Positions 33,181 through 42,626 of a stretch of 64,000 nt of DNA are shown here, one piece after another. The DNA lies in contig NZ_OX579588.1 of NCBI RefSeq assembly GCF_951229915.1, forward strand, positions 868,001 to 932,000, given 5' to 3'. Under the pieces are notes generated by a model. That model made no database searches and was not told the DNA's origin. It was given only the letters and a program-made list of their open reading frames with translations. Origin of the DNA: Candidatus Ornithobacterium hominis. GTDB taxonomy: Bacteria > Bacteroidota > Bacteroidia > Flavobacteriales > Weeksellaceae. How positions within the stretch are numbered: the first letter of the stretch is position 1; every line of letters begins with the position of its first letter. A program made the position numbers and the translations under genes.

Positions 33181-34467
33181 TTATAATTGATTGAATTTAC
33201 TCATAGCATTCGCCTTGATGTCGTCTGCAATATCAATGTAGGGTTTCATTGCCTTGTAGTCGCTATGTCCTGTCCACTTCATCACAACTTGAGGAGGAAT
33301 ACCCAATGCAAACGCATTGCAGATAAAAGTGCGGCGACCTGCATGTGTGCCAAGCAGGGCATATTTAGGTGTAACTTCGTCAATACGCTCATTACCTTTG
33401 TAATACGTTTGGCGCACAGGCTCGTCAATCCCTGCCATTTCTGCTAATTCCTTGAGATAGTCATTCATTTTCTGATTGGTAATCACAGGCAAGACCTTAT
33501 CATTTTCAAACGCCACATCCTTGTATTTGTCAAGAATCGCTTTGCTATGATTGTTCAGCTCGATAATCAGGCTATCAGAAGTCTTAACCGTTGTAACCTC
33601 AATGTGGTCGCCCTTTATATCACTTCTACGAAGATTAAACACATCGGAGTAGCGCAAGCCCGTGAAGCATTGGAAGAGAAATACATCACGCACCCGATCA
33701 AGAGCCTGCTTGGCAGCAGGTATTTCGAATTCTCGGAGTTTGTTCAGTTCCTCCCATGTGAGGAAGATGATTTTCTTCTGTGTGCTTTTGAGTTTAGGTT
33801 TATAGCTATCGTAATCATTATTCTGGTGCATACCTTTCTTGAAAGCCCAGCGTAAAAACCACTTTAAGAAACTTAGTTGCTTACCAATAGTAGAATTGCG
33901 CATTTCCTTTACATCACGGAGATAGGCAACATAATCGTTTAGACCTTTTTCATCAAAGAAATCAAATGTAAGTCCATCACGAAAGTTCATCAAATGATTT
34001 TTCACAGCAGCAAACTTCTCGTAAGTAGAATCAGTCCAATCATTCTGTTGTCCACAATCTCTCACAAACTCATCGAATACCTTGTAGAAAACATTAGGTG
34101 TTGATTTTCTCGGTTTGACTTCTTCTATAGGTTTGTGCAGCGCATTGAATGCCTCTTTAATTTGTTCAGGAGATGGAATTATTTCTTCTACTTCAAACTT
34201 TTTGAAGATTTCCTGCATCTCTGTATAATAGCCCAAGAGTGAAGCATTGATTTCAGAAGCTGATTGTTTCAATTTGTTTGTGCAACCGTTTCTTACTCGT
34301 TGCTTATCAGAATCCCATTTTGCAGCATCAATACGATAACCTGTTGTGAATTCAATTCGTTTGGAAGCAAAATTAACACGCATACGGATAGGCACATTCT
34401 CAACAATGAGAACTCCGTCCTTTTTCCTGCTTTCCAACGTGAAGATAATATTCCGCTTGATGTTCAT
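33181..34467 (-). CDS. Tyrosine recombinase (integrase)
   Basis: A 428-residue site-specific recombinase. The N-terminal arm domain (TLESRKKDGVLIVENVPIRM), SAM-like core-binding domain (about 110-210, FDEFVRDCGQQNDWTDSTYE) and catalytic domain follow in order. The catalytic residues are R in TGLRYSDVFNL, K in EVTTVKTSDS, HAGRR in LLGTHAGRRTFICNA, H in MKWTGHSDYK and Y in KPYIDI. I start at MNIKRNIIFTLE; an in-frame ATG at 34509 would add 14 residues. It sits 160 bp from attR pointing inward, so it is the likely integrase of the tRNA-Ser element. Confidence 0.88.
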   Translation of the reverse strand: MNIKRNIIFTLESRKKDGVLIVENVPIRMRVNFASKRIEFTTGYRIDAAKWDSDKQRVRNGCTNKLKQSASEINASLLGYYTEMQEIFKKFEVEEIIPSPEQIKEAFNALHKPIEEVKPRKSTPNVFYKVFDEFVRDCGQQNDWTDSTYEKFAAVKNHLMNFRDGLTFDFFDEKGLNDYVAYLRDVKEMRNSTIGKQLSFLKWFLRWAFKKGMHQNNDYDSYKPKLKSTQKKIIFLTWEELNKLREFEIPAAKQALDRVRDVFLFQCFTGLRYSDVFNLRRSDIKGDHIEVTTVKTSDSLIIELNNHSKAILDKYKDVAFENDKVLPVITNQKMNDYLKELAEMAGIDEPVRQTYYKGNERIDEVTPKYALLGTHAGRRTFICNAFALGIPPQVVMKWTGHSDYKAMKPYIDIADDIKANAMSKFNQL

Positions 34468-34626
34468 ACTTTTGGGTGTTTTGATTTCTGCACCCAAATT
34501 TACACCCAAAAATTGATTCTACTAAAGATTTTCCATGAAATCTTATTTTATTAACATTCTGTATAAATCTCTATTATACAATAGATTGAACGTATATGAT
34601 ACTATTTGAAGGTTCAAGAGAAAGAG

Positions 34627-34640
34627 CCTCTCTCTCCGCA
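34627..34640 (+). repeat. Right attachment repeat (attR)
   Basis: Exact copy of the 14 bp CCTCTCTCTCCGCA from the tRNA-Ser 3' end. The terminator right behind it looks like the original tRNA-Ser terminator pushed away by integration. Confidence 0.75.
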
Positions 34641-34645
34641 AATTT

Positions 34646-34684
34646 AAGCCTAAGTGATTCTGTAACAATTACTTAGGTTTTTTT
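34646..34684 (+). terminator. Displaced tRNA-Ser terminator
   Basis: AAGCCTAAGTGATT pairs with AATTACTTAGGTTT (two mismatches), followed by Ts. It lies 6 bp past attR, the distance expected behind an unoccupied tRNA-Ser. Confidence 0.65.
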
Positions 34685-34759
34685 AGATTTTGTGTTCTGC
34701 ACAAAAGTGCACAAACTCTTGAAAATCGGTATTTGCAGACATGATAAATTTTATCATGT

Positions 34760-35006
34760 ATGAGCAAGAAAAAAAACTATTGGACTGAACCTAAAATAAA
34801 AAAATATCCATTAATTAATCCCGATGGAACAAATGGTATGTATGGTTTAGATTTAATGGAGGAAATCCACACAGATTCTCTTTAGATATTAATAAGCAAA
34901 AAGACTATGATTCAAGGCTTGAAGAAGCAATCGTTTTGAGGGAAGCTTTGAAGAGAAAGCTAGAAAGTGGGTGGATTCCTGAAAAGAAAAAAGTTGAAAA
35001 GAAAAA
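34760..35006 (+). pseudogene. Second integrase N-terminus, frameshifted fragment
   Basis: ATG 34760 reads SKKKNYWTEPKIKKYPLINP DGTNG and then leaves the frame. Comparison with the copy at 18,340-18,530 shows a 10-bp deletion between two GGT triplets. The following about 165 bp are almost identical (one difference seen: GAGGGAAGC versus GAGAGAAGC), whereas the first 70 bp differ at many positions. It ends abruptly at 35,006 against the restriction-enzyme fragment. It is the remnant integrase of an older element in the same tRNA. Confidence 0.7.
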
Positions 35007-35421
35007 CATATGCATTTCTATCTTTCAGAGAAATATATTCTAAAAGTGGTAAATTATTGATTTTGTAAAAATTTTTAGCACCTCTTTTTTCTACAGATAA
35101 AACACCTGCATAAGCCAATAATCTTAAAGGCTGTTGGATGAATTTATCATATTCACTTTTAGTTGTAGGATTTTTTGCTGAGGGTTTGTTAAAAATAGCT
35201 TTTACATTTTTAATAAAATATTGGGAATCCCATATATCTTGAACTACAAACTCTTCATTAAGTGAACTTTCTCTTATATTCATTACACAATCTACAATGG
35301 TATATATTACATCAGGAGTACATTTTTGATCTGAAAAACGAGCGTCTTTTGTCTTTCTTACATCAAGATTATATTGAGATAAATGTTGGTTTATTTTTTC
35401 TATTATATCAAAATTATTCTT
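34960..35421 (-). pseudogene. Type II restriction endonuclease fragment
   Basis: Open frame without ATG at its head: NNFDIIEKINQHLSQYNLDV RKTKDARFSDQKCTPDVIYT, then ESSLNEEFVVQDIWDSQYFI, KNVKAIFNKPSAKNPTTKSE and KRGAKNFYKINNLPLLEYIS. It starts where the methylase ends, so it is the cognate nuclease of that gene. I recognise the type (restriction endonucleases beside adenine methylases) but not the exact specificity. The C-terminus was replaced at about 35,006 by the integrase fragment, so the nuclease is dead. Confidence 0.5.
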
Positions 35422-36517
35422 TTAAAAGTCCAAAGAAAAATACAGAATTATTGTCAATATTTAGTGAGCGAGTTCCGTAATTTCTTGCTACACGATAAAA
35501 TTTTTCAAATTCTTTTGAACCATAATAATCTAAATCTTTTTCTGTTGGCTGTCTGCTTCCGTTTTTTTAAGTTAGTAATGCCACAGAACCATCTACAATC
35601 GTATTTTTAGGTAAAAAACTTGCTCTTGGATGTTGGGTTAAATTAGGTATCATTACCACTTTTTCTTGATTTAGGAATTTTGCAACTGTCAAATTATCTG
35701 TATCATCTATATAGCAATCATAATTTTCAAAGTTTTTTACTTCATTATTTCCTATATTTCGTGATTTCAGAACACGAATTTTTCCCATTTCCTTAGTTTT
35801 ATCTTTTGTAATTTGTCTATCACGGAAACTTTGAAAAATATCAAATTTCATTTTATTGGAAATTTTGTCAAATTCCTTATTTCTATAAATCAACCAATAT
35901 GGAAATTCATCAGAAAGCAAATAAGATTTTTTATTTTTTCGTAAAGTTTCTTGGATATAACTTTCTATTATAATGTTTTCTGAATACTTTTTAGGGCTAG
36001 TTTCTAATAAAAACGAAATTGTTTCTATTTTAATTCCCTTAAAGCCTTTCACCCCATAATCACAAATTTTTAATAAATTTTGTTCTGCCAAAATTTCTCG
36101 TGTTATATTAAATTCAGGAGCATTTATCAAACTTTTAGGTACGATAAGGGAAATAAATTTCCCTAGTTTAATACTTTTCTCAATAAAGAAAGAAAAAATA
36201 TTGTTGGTTTTTTTGTTTCTTATATTGGCTTTGTATTCACCTAATAACTCTTGATTTTTGGTTATTTTTTTATAGGGTGGATTCCCTACAACTATATCAT
36301 ATTTTTGAGAAAAATCGTAGGTTAAAAAATCTGCATTGATAAAATTAAACTTAATATTTTTAGGATATTTCAGTTGCTCCAAAATGCATTTTAAAATTTG
36401 TAATGAATTATTATCAATATCCAAAAGGTCGAAAATAACTTCTTCTTTATCTTTGTATTTCTCAACCAATAAAGGAATAAAATTACCTACGCCAACAGAT
36501 GGCTCTAAAACTCTTTT
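35414..36517 (-). pseudogene. N6-adenine DNA methyltransferase, 5' truncated with internal stop
   Basis: The class I methylase core is motif I RVLEPSVGVGNFIPLLVEKY at the broken 5' end, the acidic residue in FDLLDIDNNSLQIL, and catalytic NPPY in YDIVVGNPPYKKITKN. A long target-recognition part follows. The frame is interrupted by one TAA (35567) after DGSVALLT and then continues in the same frame KNGSRQPTEKDLDYYGSKEF through FGLLKE to 35414. Missing N-terminal residues and the nonsense codon make it inactive unless read through. The dead nuclease fragment follows. Confidence 0.65.
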
Positions 36518-36654
36518 TGTGCGTCTTTCTGTGCATCTTTTAATGCTTTGATGTTTTGCTGAAGTTGCTGAACTTCACCACGAGATTGGGCCGCTTTTTC
36601 TGTAAGTGCTTGAACATCTATATCAAGTTCTACTATTTTGATTGTTTTTGCCAT
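36505..36654 (-). pseudogene. Phage tape-measure-like N-terminal fragment
   Basis: Forty-nine residues (MAKTIKIVELDIDVQALTEK ... QQLQQNIKALKDAQKDAQKE), a coiled-coil start like that of tail tape measure proteins of Bacteroidota prophages. It then stops where it meets the methylase fragment. It is a scar of a lost prophage or phage-like element. Confidence 0.4.
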
Positions 36655-36689
36655 ATTTTGTATATTTGTATTAAATTAATCCACTGAAA

Positions 36690-36902
36690 ATGAATAAGAT
36701 TAAAAGAAATTGGTATAAGAAAAAAAGAATATGGTTTTTTGCCATAATGCCTATTATTTGGTTTGTTCTTTATTGGAACTTTCCAAGTACGATTTTAGTT
36801 TTATCTATGCCTTTTCTTGTTTTGTTGGGTTTATATTTAGTTGTTGTTTATCTCATTTTTCTTTATTGTATATTATTCAACAAAAACCCTATGAATTGGT
36901 GA
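36690..36902 (+). CDS. Small membrane protein, unknown
   Basis: Seventy residues with a basic start (NKIKRNWYKKKRIW) and two hydrophobic segments (FFAIMPIIWFVLYW, TILVLSMPFLVLLGLYLVVV). I know no family. It is divergent from the tape-measure fragment and overlaps the 3' end of a convergent small ORF by 14 bp, so at most one of the two may be real. Confidence 0.4.
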   Translation: MNKIKRNWYKKKRIWFFAIMPIIWFVLYWNFPSTILVLSMPFLVLLGLYLVVVYLIFLYCILFNKNPMNW

Positions 36903-37068
36903 TATCACTGATTTTTACCAATTCCACTACGCTCAAATCATCACTGAGATATTTGATTTTATTGGGCAGAAATATTGCTCCTAAATCTTTGAGATAAATC
37001 CTGCAATAGAAATCAAATTGATGAATGTCTAAAGGGCTTAATGCTATGATAAATTCGCTTAATTTCAT
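36889..37068 (-). CDS. Small phage-type hypothetical protein
   Basis: Fifty-nine residues (KLSEFIIALSPLDIHQFDFY, LGAIFLPNKIKYLSDDLSVV). The ATG overlaps the stop of another minus-strand frame ending NIRETERELRQLENLQIK (37065-37130, possibly the end of a lost gene) by ATGA, which argues that it is translated. Position upstream of the tape-measure fragment suggests phage tail region remains. The stretch 37,130-37,428 has competing frames on both strands and nothing I can defend. Confidence 0.35.
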   Translation of the reverse strand: MKLSEFIIALSPLDIHQFDFYCRIYLKDLGAIFLPNKIKYLSDDLSVVELVKISDITNS

Positions 37069-37428
37069 TTGATTTGCAAATTCTCTAATTGCCTTAATTC
37101 CCGTTCTGTTTCCCGAATATTATTAGTCATTGATGGTAAGGAGTCTTTATATAAAAGAAATTTAACTCTCAGAGATGATAATGAAAGCTTTAGAGATGGG
37201 AGTGGAACGGTGAAAACCAACGAACTTATGATTTTTGCTAAAATTACAGGGCTAAGAGTTGTGTTGTATATCAACAAAATTTATTTTAATCAAGAAAATA
37301 TTAATCATTTAAAATGAATTGAATAGTAATACTCTGAATTAAAGATATTCAAAAAAATATGTTTTGGATTTGTAGAAACACAAAAAAAATGATAAATTTA
37401 AGGTTCAAAATTTTAAAAAATCATTTTA

Positions 37429-39516
37429 ATGAAAAAGGTTCTAATCTGTAGCTCTATTCTATTTTTATCATTTTCTTCATGTTCGGTTAATCAATCACTG
37501 AAACAATCAATCGCTCAACCCGAAAAATTTGGGGCAGTGCCGACACAACGGCAATTGGATTGGCAAAAACTGGAATATTATGGTTTTGTGCACTTCAATA
37601 TGAATACCTTCACCGACCGTGAATGGGGCTATGGAGATGAAAAGCCAGAATGGTTTAACCCTACAGATTTTGATGCTGAGCAGTGGGCGAAGGTAGCTAA
37701 AAAAGCGGGGATGAAAGGACTGATTTTAACGGCAAAACATCATGATGGGTTTTGTCTTTGGCCCTCGGCTTACACCGAGCATACTATCGCTAATTCTCCT
37801 TACAAGAATGGAAAAGGAGATATTGTGAAAGAATTGGCTGAGGCTTGTAAAAAACATGATTTATTATTTGGTGTTTACTTATCTCCATGGGATAGAAATC
37901 ACGCTGCATATGCCCAAGATGCTTATGTAGACGTGTTTTTAGGGCAATTGAATGAGCTTTTAACAAATTATGGTGATTTGTTTGAGGTATGGTTTGACGG
38001 AGCAAATGGTGGAGATGGTTACTATGGCGGGGCGCGAGAAGCTCGGAAAATTGATGCAAAAACTTACTACCGATGGGATAAAGTAGTGGATATGGTTCGA
38101 GAACATCAACCTAAAGCTGTGATTTTTGGGGCAAAAGGAGCTGATATTCGCTGGATTGGTAATGAAGAAGGAATCGGGACTGAAACCAACTGGAGTACGA
38201 TGAATCCTATTGTGATGAATGAAACACGAGAACAATTGCAAAAAGGAGTGAAGAATGCTGAAGATTGGCTGCCTGCAGAGGCAGATGTTTCTGTACGACC
38301 AGGCTGGTATTACCATGCAAGAGAAGATCACTTGGTTCGTCCACTAAGCCATATGGTAGATATTTACTATAAAAGTGTAGGGAGAAATGCTAATTTATTG
38401 CTGAATATCCCAGTAGATACAAGAGGTTTAGTGCATGAAAATGATGAGCAACGGCTATATGAATTGTATGAAGTTATTCAGGCAGATTTTGAAAACAAAG
38501 TGAGTGAAGATGCTGAATTTAAAGCAGATGGGAGAACTATTGAAAGCAAATTCATGACTGATGATGAGTTGAGCACCCATTATTATAATCCTCAATTAGA
38601 AGATTCGCAGCAACAAGTTATTGAAATTGATTTAGGAAAATCTCAAATATTTAATCGCCTTCAAGTTCAAGAAAACATTGAATTTGGCCAGCGAGTTGAA
38701 TCTTTTGAATTAGAGATTTTCAAAGATAATCAATGGCATAAAATCACCGAAGGTACAACGATTGGTTACCAAAGATTGTTGAGATTTGAGCCTGTAAAAG
38801 CTCAGAAAGCACGTCTTATTATCAAAAAAAGTTTAGCCGCACCAGTCATTTCAACGTTTAATTTATATAAAGCACCTAATTTATTGGTAGAGCCAACTTT
38901 AGAGCGTAAAAAATCTGGTGAAGTTTCTTTCAGTGTGCCAAATAAACAGACAGAAATTTATTACAGTTACAAAAAAGACCAGCCACAAAATTTCACAAAA
39001 TTTTCTAAGCCTTTAAAAATTTCTGAACCCACAACCATTTATTACGCTTCTTTTGATCCTGAAACGCAGAAATACAGTAGTGTCCAGACAGCGAATTTAG
39101 ACATCCCTAAGGCAAAATGGCAAGCCATTGATGAAAATGGCAAGCCATTAAAAGAAGCTACCAAAGCCATTGATGAAAATGTGTATTCAGTATATGTTTC
39201 TACGCCAGAGGCCCCAGAAATCATCATCGATTTGGGTGAAAATATAGATATAACGGGCTTTACATACTGGCCATCACAAGAACGCTGGGCGTATGGCACA
39301 ATTCAGAATTATGAATTATATACCTCTGAAGATTTGAAGAGCTGGAATTTGGCTAAAGAAGGGGAATTTAGTAACGTGAAAAATAACCCAATTGAACAAA
39401 AAATTTTATTTCAAAAAACAAACACAAGATATATAAAACTTAAATCAACTAAAACAACAGATGGCAGTAAAAAAGCTTCTTTTGCAGAAGTTAGCGTAAT
39501 AACTTTAAATCCATAA
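37429..39516 (+). CDS. Alpha-L-fucosidase, GH29, lipoprotein
   Basis: A 695-residue exported glycosidase removing terminal fucose. The lipoprotein signal is KVLICSSILFLSFSSCSVN. In the GH29 barrel, KLEYYGFVHFNMNTFTDREW opens the domain, GLILTAKHHDGFCLWPS contains the conserved His pair, and LFEVWFDGANGGDGYYGG holds the nucleophile Asp. After about residue 350 follow beta-sandwich domains, of which the last (DITGFTYWPSQERWAYGTIQ ... NTRYIKLKSTKTTDG) is F5/8 type C carbohydrate-binding. It is first in a four-gene operon, with 1 bp to the next gene. A dispersed palindrome at about 38997 is translated as KFSKPLKIS. Confidence 0.92.
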   Translation: MKKVLICSSILFLSFSSCSVNQSLKQSIAQPEKFGAVPTQRQLDWQKLEYYGFVHFNMNTFTDREWGYGDEKPEWFNPTDFDAEQWAKVAKKAGMKGLILTAKHHDGFCLWPSAYTEHTIANSPYKNGKGDIVKELAEACKKHDLLFGVYLSPWDRNHAAYAQDAYVDVFLGQLNELLTNYGDLFEVWFDGANGGDGYYGGAREARKIDAKTYYRWDKVVDMVREHQPKAVIFGAKGADIRWIGNEEGIGTETNWSTMNPIVMNETREQLQKGVKNAEDWLPAEADVSVRPGWYYHAREDHLVRPLSHMVDIYYKSVGRNANLLLNIPVDTRGLVHENDEQRLYELYEVIQADFENKVSEDAEFKADGRTIESKFMTDDELSTHYYNPQLEDSQQQVIEIDLGKSQIFNRLQVQENIEFGQRVESFELEIFKDNQWHKITEGTTIGYQRLLRFEPVKAQKARLIIKKSLAAPVISTFNLYKAPNLLVEPTLERKKSGEVSFSVPNKQTEIYYSYKKDQPQNFTKFSKPLKISEPTTIYYASFDPETQKYSSVQTANLDIPKAKWQAIDENGKPLKEATKAIDENVYSVYVSTPEAPEIIIDLGENIDITGFTYWPSQERWAYGTIQNYELYTSEDLKSWNLAKEGEFSNVKNNPIEQKILFQKTNTRYIKLKSTKTTDGSKKASFAEVSVITLNP

Positions 39517-39517
39517 A

Positions 39518-42500
39518 ATGAAGAAAAGATTCATATCTCTTTCGGTACTTTGTTTGCTCCAAACGATTAATGCTCAAACAAATCCAGATCCTATTTTTGA
39601 AAATCCCGCTATTCAGCAAGAAAATCGGCTGCCGATGCGTGCCTATTATTTTGCATATGAAAATAATGCCTTAAGCTCTGAGAATGATAGGGCTAAGTCA
39701 AACAGGTTTATTGATTTAAACGGAACTTGGCGGTTTAAATGGCTACCCAAAGTAGAGCAGATGCCACAAGATTTTTATAGCCTTAATTATTCTGATAATG
39801 ATTGGGATAATTTTAAAGTTCCTGCCAACTGGGAATTCAATGGCTACGGGACACCGATTTATGTAAATCATCCGTTTGAATTTGCAGTGAAAAATCCCAT
39901 GCCACCATTTATTCCAGACGATACAGAACAATCGGTGGGCTTGTATAGAAGAAATTTTGATTTGCCACAAGATTGGCAAAATCAAAAAGTCTTTATCCAA
40001 TTAGGTGCGGTAAAATCAGCCTTTCGATTATATGTCAATGGTCAATATGTTGGGCTAGGGAAGGGAAGTAAATTAGAAAATGATTTTGACATCACAGAAT
40101 TTCTAAAGCCTGGGAAAAATTTAGTCGCTCTTGAGGTCAGAAGATTTAATGATGGAAGTTATTTAGAGGCACAAGATTACTGGCGTATTAGCGGTATAGA
40201 AAGAGATGTGTTCCTCTACACCCGCCCAAATGTTCATTTTTATGATTATACGGTAACCCAAGACTTAGTCAACCACTATAGAGATGGGAAATTTGGTTTA
40301 AAAATCGAAGTATTCAATGAAACCAATGAGCCGAAAGGGGAGTATACTGTCGCTGTAAACTTAAAAGATGCAAATGGCAACCTTTTATACCAAGAGGAAA
40401 AGAAAACTTATGGTTTAAAAAAAATACAAGGGAAAACGGTTTTATCATTTGATAAAATAATACCAAGCGTACAAGCATGGTCGGCAGAGATTCCTTATTT
40501 ATATTCACTAAACATTGAACTAAAAGATGAGAGCGGGAAAACCATTGAGAGCATTCCGCAAAAAGTTGGTTTTAGGAATTTAAAAGTTGAAAACGGTCAA
40601 TTTTTAGTCAATGGTAAGCCAGTCTTATTCCGTGGAGTAAATCGCCACGAGACAGAGCCTGATACGCACCACGTGATTACCAAAGAGCAAATGGAACGTG
40701 ATGTGAAAATCATGAAAGAACTAAATATGAATGCGGTGAGGCTCTCACATTACCCCAATGCACCTTATTTCTATGAATTGGCTGATAAATATGGATTTTA
40801 TGTGATTGATGAAGCTAATATAGAATCTCACGGAATGTATTATAATCCCGAAAAAACTTTAGGGAACGCCCCAGATTGGGAGAAAGCACATCATCTGAGA
40901 ATCCAACGAATGGTAGATAGAGATAAAAACCACCCATCAGTAATCGCTTGGAGCTTGGGTAATGAGGCTGGGAACGGATATAATTTTTATAATGCGTATA
41001 CTTGGCTCAAAGGCTACGATAAATCTCGCCCAGTGCAGTACGAGCGTTCCACAACAGAGTGGAATACGGATATGATAGTTCCGCAATACCCACACCCTGA
41101 AAGTTTACGAAGATATGCCATGAGTGATGCCGAAAGACCATACATTATGAGTGAATATGCACACGCGATGGGAAATAGTATGGGGAACTTCAAAGAATAT
41201 TGGGAAATAATAGAAGACCCTAAATACCCTAAACTACAAGGAGGTTACATTTGGGATTGGGCAGACCAAGGAATGTATAAAAAAGTCGATGGCAAGAAAA
41301 TATTTGGCTACGGCGGTGATTGGGGCGATGAAAATACCCCGAGTGACAACAATTTCTTAATCAATGGAGTAGTGATGCCAGATAGAACTTGGAATCCACA
41401 TGCTTATGAGGTAAGAAAAGTGTTCCAAGAGATTGATTTTGATTACAATAAAGAAACTCAAATACTGAGCATCGAAAATGAACATTTTTTTAAAGGCTTA
41501 GAAAATTTTATCATCAAAGTTGAAATTTTGAAAAATGGGGAAATTGTAGAAAGCATGGATTTAGGAAGCAAAAACATCGCAGCAAGGCAAACTAATTTAG
41601 TGAAACTTCCTATCAAAACCATAACTGATGATGAAAATGAATATCGCTTGGTAGCTAAAGCATTCTTGAAAAACGCTGAGAACTTAATGGACGCTGGGAC
41701 TGAGATGGCTTATGAAGAATTTGAATTAACATCAGCAGTTCCATCAACTTTCCAAGCAGTAAATACCGTTAAATTCACAGAGAAAGAGAATGAAATTTTG
41801 GTAGAAAATGGAAGAATTTCTTTAAGCTTTAGTAAAAAAGATGGACGCTTTTATAATCTAAAAAACAGAAATAACATCCTCATCGAAGCAGGGCCGCGGT
41901 TTAGTGTTTTCCGTCCGTTGACAGATAATGATTTTGGTTCAGGGCAAAACCGAAAATTAGATGATACTAAAAATCCAAATCTTGAATTAAAGAGCATTGT
42001 TGCTCAGCAAAATCAAGTGATTACTAAATACACTTTGCTCAACGGCGATGCAGATTTAACGATGATTTACACTTTTGGCACGAATGGAAGCATTTTGGTT
42101 GAAAATCAGTTTGATGCAAAAGAGAATACCAAAAGAGAAATTCTGCTGAGAATAGGAAACGATTTAGTCATTCCCAAAAATCAAGACACGTTTACTTGGT
42201 ACGGGAGAGGCCCGTGGGAGAGCTATGAAGATAGAAAATCTAGCACTTTGGTTGGCATATACTCAGGCAGCGTAAAAGAGCAATACCATCCGTATGTTCG
42301 CCCACAAGAATCTGGGAATAAGACTGATGTACGCTGGGGAGAAGTAACGGATAGAAGAGGAAGAGGAATCCGTGTGGGATTCAATAAAAACTTGTTGAAT
42401 GTGAGTGTTTTACCATACACGTGGCAACAATTGTATCCTTCTCCAAAGAAGGGGCAAGAACATTCAGAATTACTCAAGGAAGATCAAAGCAATCACATGC

Positions 42501-42622
42501 GTATCGACTTGAAACAAATGGGCGTTGCGGGAATAGACAGCTGGTATTCATTGCCACTAGAGCCTTACCGTGTTCTTTTCCAAGATTATGAATATTCATA
42601 TATCTTAAATCCCACAAAGTAA
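39518..42622 (+). CDS. Beta-galactosidase, GH2 (first copy)
   Basis: A 1034-residue LacZ-type GH2 enzyme with signal peptide RFISLSVLCLLQTINAQTNP (periplasmic or surface). The sugar-binding domain contains VPANWEFNGYGTPIYVNHPF. The barrel has NRHETEPDTHHVI, acid/base Glu in AWSLGNEAGNGYNFY and nucleophile Glu in YIMSEYAHAMGNSMGNFKEY. The C-terminal Bgal_small_N domain has PLTDNDFGSGQNRK and TWYGRGPWESYEDRK. It probably cuts galactose from mucin-type or N-glycans after fucose removal. It is a paralogue of the gene at 43,984. Palindrome copies lie within it (about 40097, 41482). Confidence 0.92.
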   Translation: MKKRFISLSVLCLLQTINAQTNPDPIFENPAIQQENRLPMRAYYFAYENNALSSENDRAKSNRFIDLNGTWRFKWLPKVEQMPQDFYSLNYSDNDWDNFKVPANWEFNGYGTPIYVNHPFEFAVKNPMPPFIPDDTEQSVGLYRRNFDLPQDWQNQKVFIQLGAVKSAFRLYVNGQYVGLGKGSKLENDFDITEFLKPGKNLVALEVRRFNDGSYLEAQDYWRISGIERDVFLYTRPNVHFYDYTVTQDLVNHYRDGKFGLKIEVFNETNEPKGEYTVAVNLKDANGNLLYQEEKKTYGLKKIQGKTVLSFDKIIPSVQAWSAEIPYLYSLNIELKDESGKTIESIPQKVGFRNLKVENGQFLVNGKPVLFRGVNRHETEPDTHHVITKEQMERDVKIMKELNMNAVRLSHYPNAPYFYELADKYGFYVIDEANIESHGMYYNPEKTLGNAPDWEKAHHLRIQRMVDRDKNHPSVIAWSLGNEAGNGYNFYNAYTWLKGYDKSRPVQYERSTTEWNTDMIVPQYPHPESLRRYAMSDAERPYIMSEYAHAMGNSMGNFKEYWEIIEDPKYPKLQGGYIWDWADQGMYKKVDGKKIFGYGGDWGDENTPSDNNFLINGVVMPDRTWNPHAYEVRKVFQEIDFDYNKETQILSIENEHFFKGLENFIIKVEILKNGEIVESMDLGSKNIAARQTNLVKLPIKTITDDENEYRLVAKAFLKNAENLMDAGTEMAYEEFELTSAVPSTFQAVNTVKFTEKENEILVENGRISLSFSKKDGRFYNLKNRNNILIEAGPRFSVFRPLTDNDFGSGQNRKLDDTKNPNLELKSIVAQQNQVITKYTLLNGDADLTMIYTFGTNGSILVENQFDAKENTKREILLRIGNDLVIPKNQDTFTWYGRGPWESYEDRKSSTLVGIYSGSVKEQYHPYVRPQESGNKTDVRWGEVTDRRGRGIRVGFNKNLLNVSVLPYTWQQLYPSPKKGQEHSELLKEDQSNHMRIDLKQMGVAGIDSWYSLPLEPYRVLFQDYEYSYILNPTK

Positions 42623-42626
42623 GATA

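Noticed and set aside
34745..34760. Palindrome GATAAATTTTATC before the second integrase fragment
   Set aside because: Short and AT-rich; expected by chance in this composition.
37069..37317. Frames of 82 (plus) and 70 (minus) residues
   Set aside because: They overlap each other almost fully and have no family resemblance; only the minus-strand tail near 37,065-37,130 has weak support by coupling.
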